A stretch of DNA of 64,000 nucleotides, taken from positions 186,001 to 250,000 of the forward strand of contig CANJIV010000002.1 of the NCBI GenBank assembly GCA_947474595.1. The letters are read 5' to 3'. Positions 61,680-64,000 of the stretch are shown here, in pieces; position 1 is the first letter of the stretch; every line of letters starts with the position of its first letter. Made by a program: the position numbers and the translations under genes. The notes below the pieces were generated by a model. It saw nothing but the letters and a program-made list of their open reading frames with translations. It did no database searches and was not told the origin of the DNA. Source of the stretch: Solirubrobacterales bacterium. GTDB taxonomy: Bacteria; Actinomycetota; Thermoleophilia; Solirubrobacterales; Solirubrobacteraceae.

Positions 61680-62549
61680 ATGATTGCCAGCGTGACGAGC
61701 GATGCCGCAATCGAAGTACGCGGCCTGCGCAAGGTTTACGGCGACATCGAGGCGGTCCGTGGGATCGACTTCACCGTTCGACGGGGTGAAATCTTTGGCC
61801 TCCTAGGTCCTAATGGAGCCGGAAAGACGACAACCGTTGAGGTGCTCGAGGGCTACCGGGATGCCAGCGCGGGCGACGTCTGCGTGCTCGGATATGACCC
61901 CGCTCGTCGTGAGCGAGCCCTACGTGAACGCGTTGGGATAGTTCTGCAGAGCTGCGGTGTCTATCGCCACGTCTCTGTTCGCGAAGTGCTAACCCACTGG
62001 GCCGGTCTCTACCCCCACCCAAGAGATGTTCAAGAGGTGATCGAGCTCACCGGCCTAGGAGAAAAGGCCGACGCCCGCACACGCCAACTCTCCGGCGGCC
62101 AGCTGCGGCGTCTAGATTTGGCGCTGGCGCTGATCGGTGACCCAGAGCTGATCTTCCTTGATGAACCGACGACCGGCTTTGATCCCGCAGCACGACGCAG
62201 CGCCTGGAACACCATTCGCTCTCTTAAGGCGCTTGGCAAGACAGTCCTCCTAACCACGCACTATCTCGACGAAGCCCAAGAGCTTTGCGACCGCGTCGCG
62301 ATTATCAAAGGCGGCGAGATAATCGCTGAAGGCGCGCCGTCGGAGTTGGGAGTTGGTGGCGAGATTCGTTACAAGGTTGCCTACCGCAATGGGAGTGGCG
62401 AGCTGACATCTCAAGAGACCGATGACCCGACGACCGTCCTCTTTGAGCTAACCCGCGGCGCGCTAGACCGTGGCGAGCGCCTCGAAGAGCTAAGCGTCAC
62501 ACGCCCGAGCCTCGAAGACGTATATCTGGAGCTAACCGCCGATGAGTGA
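61680..62549 (+). CDS. ABC transporter ATPase (DrrA/CcmA-like)
   Basis: 289 residues from ATG 61680, which leaves the usual 9 residues before IEVRGLRKVYG; an upstream ATG at 61593 would add 29 residues without homology-like character. Walker A GPNGAGKTT, Q-loop VLQSCGVYRHVSV, signature LSGGQLRR, Walker B LIFLDEPTTGFDP, H-loop TTHYLDE. The C-terminal extension after residue 220 is of the drug/lipid exporter type. It overlaps the permease start by 8 nt; together they form an ABC-2 type exporter of unknown substrate. Confidence 0.93.
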   Translation: MIASVTSDAAIEVRGLRKVYGDIEAVRGIDFTVRRGEIFGLLGPNGAGKTTTVEVLEGYRDASAGDVCVLGYDPARRERALRERVGIVLQSCGVYRHVSVREVLTHWAGLYPHPRDVQEVIELTGLGEKADARTRQLSGGQLRRLDLALALIGDPELIFLDEPTTGFDPAARRSAWNTIRSLKALGKTVLLTTHYLDEAQELCDRVAIIKGGEIIAEGAPSELGVGGEIRYKVAYRNGSGELTSQETDDPTTVLFELTRGALDRGERLEELSVTRPSLEDVYLELTADE

Positions 62550-63288
62550 TACAGCACTACTCTGGCGCCAATATCGCTTAGAACGCAGGATGTTTTGGCG
62601 TAATCCGAGCGCGGCCTTCTTTAACTTTCTTCTCCCCCTGCTATTTCTCGCGCTCTTCGGCGCGATCTTCTCATCCAGCCAGTCCGAGCTAGACGTGATC
62701 GTCCCGGGAATTGCAAGCCTGAGCGTAATGTCGACAACCTTCTCAGCGCTCGCCTTCAATATGACTTTCTTGCGCGAACAAGGGATCCTCAAGCGCGTGC
62801 GGGGTACTCCTCTTCCTAGCACGATCTACCTCGGCGGAATCGCTCTCAGCGCCGTCACAAACACCGTCATCCAAGTCGCGATCATCACGATCTCAGGCAA
62901 GCTCTTCTTTGGCGTCGCATGGCCACAGGAGTGGTTTGAACTGATCGTCTTCGTAGCCGCAGGCGTGATCTGCTTTGCCTCGCTCGGAGTGGCCCTATCG
63001 CACTTCATCCCTAATTTCGAGTCAGCCCCTGCCTACGTCAACGCAATCTTCTTGCCAGTCATCTTCATCTCGGGCGTCTTCTATGACTCAGATACGGCCC
63101 CGGCGTTCTTGCTCGATATCGCTCAAATTTTGCCTCTTAAACACCTCATCGACGGCCTTTCGGGGGCGATGGTTACTGGTGTCGGACTCAGCGACAACCT
63201 CGGCTCACTGGCGGTCATCGGGCTCTGGGCGGCTGCAGGAATAGCGCTCGCAGTGCGCGGCTTCTCGTGGGAGAGCCGCCGCTCCTAA
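62542..63288 (+). CDS. ABC-2 type transporter permease
   Basis: 248 residues with six hydrophobic segments. An N-terminal NPSAAFFNFLLPLLFLALFG, the ABC-2 segment FLREQGILKRVRGTPLPSTI and FLPVIFISGVFYDSDTAPAF with a final LPLKHLIDGL are typical of DrrB/NodJ-like permeases. Translationally coupled to the ATPase by an 8-nt overlap. Substrate may be a drug, lipid or polysaccharide; the position beside the polyphosphate operon does not decide. Confidence 0.92.
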   Translation: MSDTALLWRQYRLERRMFWRNPSAAFFNFLLPLLFLALFGAIFSSSQSELDVIVPGIASLSVMSTTFSALAFNMTFLREQGILKRVRGTPLPSTIYLGGIALSAVTNTVIQVAIITISGKLFFGVAWPQEWFELIVFVAAGVICFASLGVALSHFIPNFESAPAYVNAIFLPVIFISGVFYDSDTAPAFLLDIAQILPLKHLIDGLSGAMVTGVGLSDNLGSLAVIGLWAAAGIALAVRGFSWESRRS

Positions 63289-63305
63289 GCTCAGAAGAGT
63301 CGGCT

Positions 63306-63908
63306 TTAGATCTTAAACGCCGCCGGCGGCTGGCCGCTCACCTTGGCCGGGAACTCTGTTCTTAGCCCTGACTCTCGCCACTCGTGGGCGAGCAGGCTAA
63401 AGATCGCGACATCGTGAACAACGTCGCCATGGCGGTGAAAGTGTCGCAACTGACCCTCCCGCGTGAACCCGACTCCTGCTAAGGCTGCCTGAGACCTCTC
63501 GTTGGCAATATCTGCGTAAGCGGTCAGGCGCTCAAGCCCGAGGTGGTCGAAGGCGAGGGCGAAGATCAAAGCCTTGGCCTCTCGGTTGGCGCCGGTACCC
63601 CAGTAGGAGCGCCCCAGCCATGTCCCCACGGTTGCCCGGCGATCGCGCACGACAATCTCACTGAGCCCCGTAATGCCGATCGTTGCGTGATCGGGATGGG
63701 TGATTGCGAAATCACACAGCTCACCCGCCTCGCGTCGGCCAGGAAGGCCAGCGATGAACTTTTGGGCCTGGTCGAGGCGCTCATATGGTCCCCAAGAGAA
63801 GTGCTTTGTTACATCGGGATCAGAGGCCAACGAGAAGAGATCTTGGGCATCTGACGCCCGCGGATAACGCAGCCTCAGCAGCGGGCCCACTATCTCTAAG
63901 TCAGACAT
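63306..63908 (-). CDS. GNAT family N-acetyltransferase (RimJ/RimL type)
   Basis: 200 residues. LRLRYPRASDAQDLFSLASD at the start, WLGRSYWGTGANREA, which takes the place of the usual acetyl-CoA loop RxxGxG/A, and FDHLGLERLTAYADIANERSQ then LAGVGFTREGQLRHF fit RimL-like acetyltransferases acting on protein N-termini or small amines. It is convergent with the permease (17 nt) and is the last gene in the window; the 92 nt after it show no gene. Confidence 0.88.
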   Translation of the reverse strand: MSDLEIVGPLLRLRYPRASDAQDLFSLASDPDVTKHFSWGPYERLDQAQKFIAGLPGRREAGELCDFAITHPDHATIGITGLSEIVVRDRRATVGTWLGRSYWGTGANREAKALIFALAFDHLGLERLTAYADIANERSQAALAGVGFTREGQLRHFHRHGDVVHDVAIFSLLAHEWRESGLRTEFPAKVSGQPPAAFKI

Positions 63909-64000
63909 GGCGACGATGCTAGTCGTTGAGGCCGATCGAGCCGCGCTAGATCGCTAAAAAGCTCGTCTTTGCACTCCCTGCTAACCATTTGAGAGCCAGC

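Overview
The window is compact, high-GC DNA in which most adjacent genes overlap by 4 nt and convergent genes lie 10-35 nt apart. The uvrC-rapZ-gap-pgk-tpiA block, TadE-like pilus genes, lipoproteins with TPT/PPPDTT tails and exported proteins with recurrent C-terminal beta-sandwich modules point to an actinobacterium. By family resemblance I infer the class Thermoleophilia (Solirubrobacterales-like). That placement is an inference, since no rRNA or tRNA gene was seen in the window.

Layout. 1-2.4 kb: a truncated metallophosphoesterase, a Thr/Pro-repeat lipoprotein and a membrane Ser/Thr kinase. 2.4-11.4 kb (minus): uvrC, rapZ, a VOC protein, gap-pgk-tpiA-gpmI and tgt, covering DNA repair, lower glycolysis and tRNA modification. 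11.5-13.8 kb: a molybdopterin oxidoreductase. 13.8-16.7 kb (minus): two TadE-like proteins, a degenerate CpaE-like protein and a TadG-like/M15 peptidase/lytic transglycosylase fusion. 16.7-21 kb: an M14 carboxypeptidase remnant, a lipoprotein, a POT peptide transporter, a response regulator and a DJ-1/PfpI protein.

21-51 kb is dominated by phosphate. It holds pstSCAB-phoU (minus), two single-domain winged-helix regulators that lack a receiver domain and flank a DUF47 (PhoU-like) gene, and a 15-kb block of very large exported proteins (beta-propeller, PKD, metallophosphoesterase-like and PstS-like) that also encodes FtsH. A second pstSCAB operon (plus) follows, extended by a lipoprotein, a zinc-ribbon/TM/SPOR-like protein and a zinc-ribbon protein, and then a convergent membrane-anchored phosphoesterase-like protein. 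Several promoters here carry direct repeats of a TGTGAAC-like 7-mer spaced exactly 11 bp apart, the architecture of actinobacterial PHO boxes. They suggest one regulon covering both Pst systems, the exported proteins, the phosphoesterase and the regulators.

51-64 kb: a TIM-barrel isomerase-like protein, an ABC-F ATPase, a crotonase, a small membrane protein, a two-domain fatty acyl-CoA reductase, an orphan solute-binding lipoprotein, a polyphosphate operon (split CHAD protein, ppk, HD-domain protein), a DrrAB-like ABC exporter and a GNAT acetyltransferase. Together with the 21-51 kb block, the ppk/CHAD operon makes this window unusually rich in functions for taking up, storing and sensing phosphate. 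There is no gene-free stretch longer than about 235 nt.
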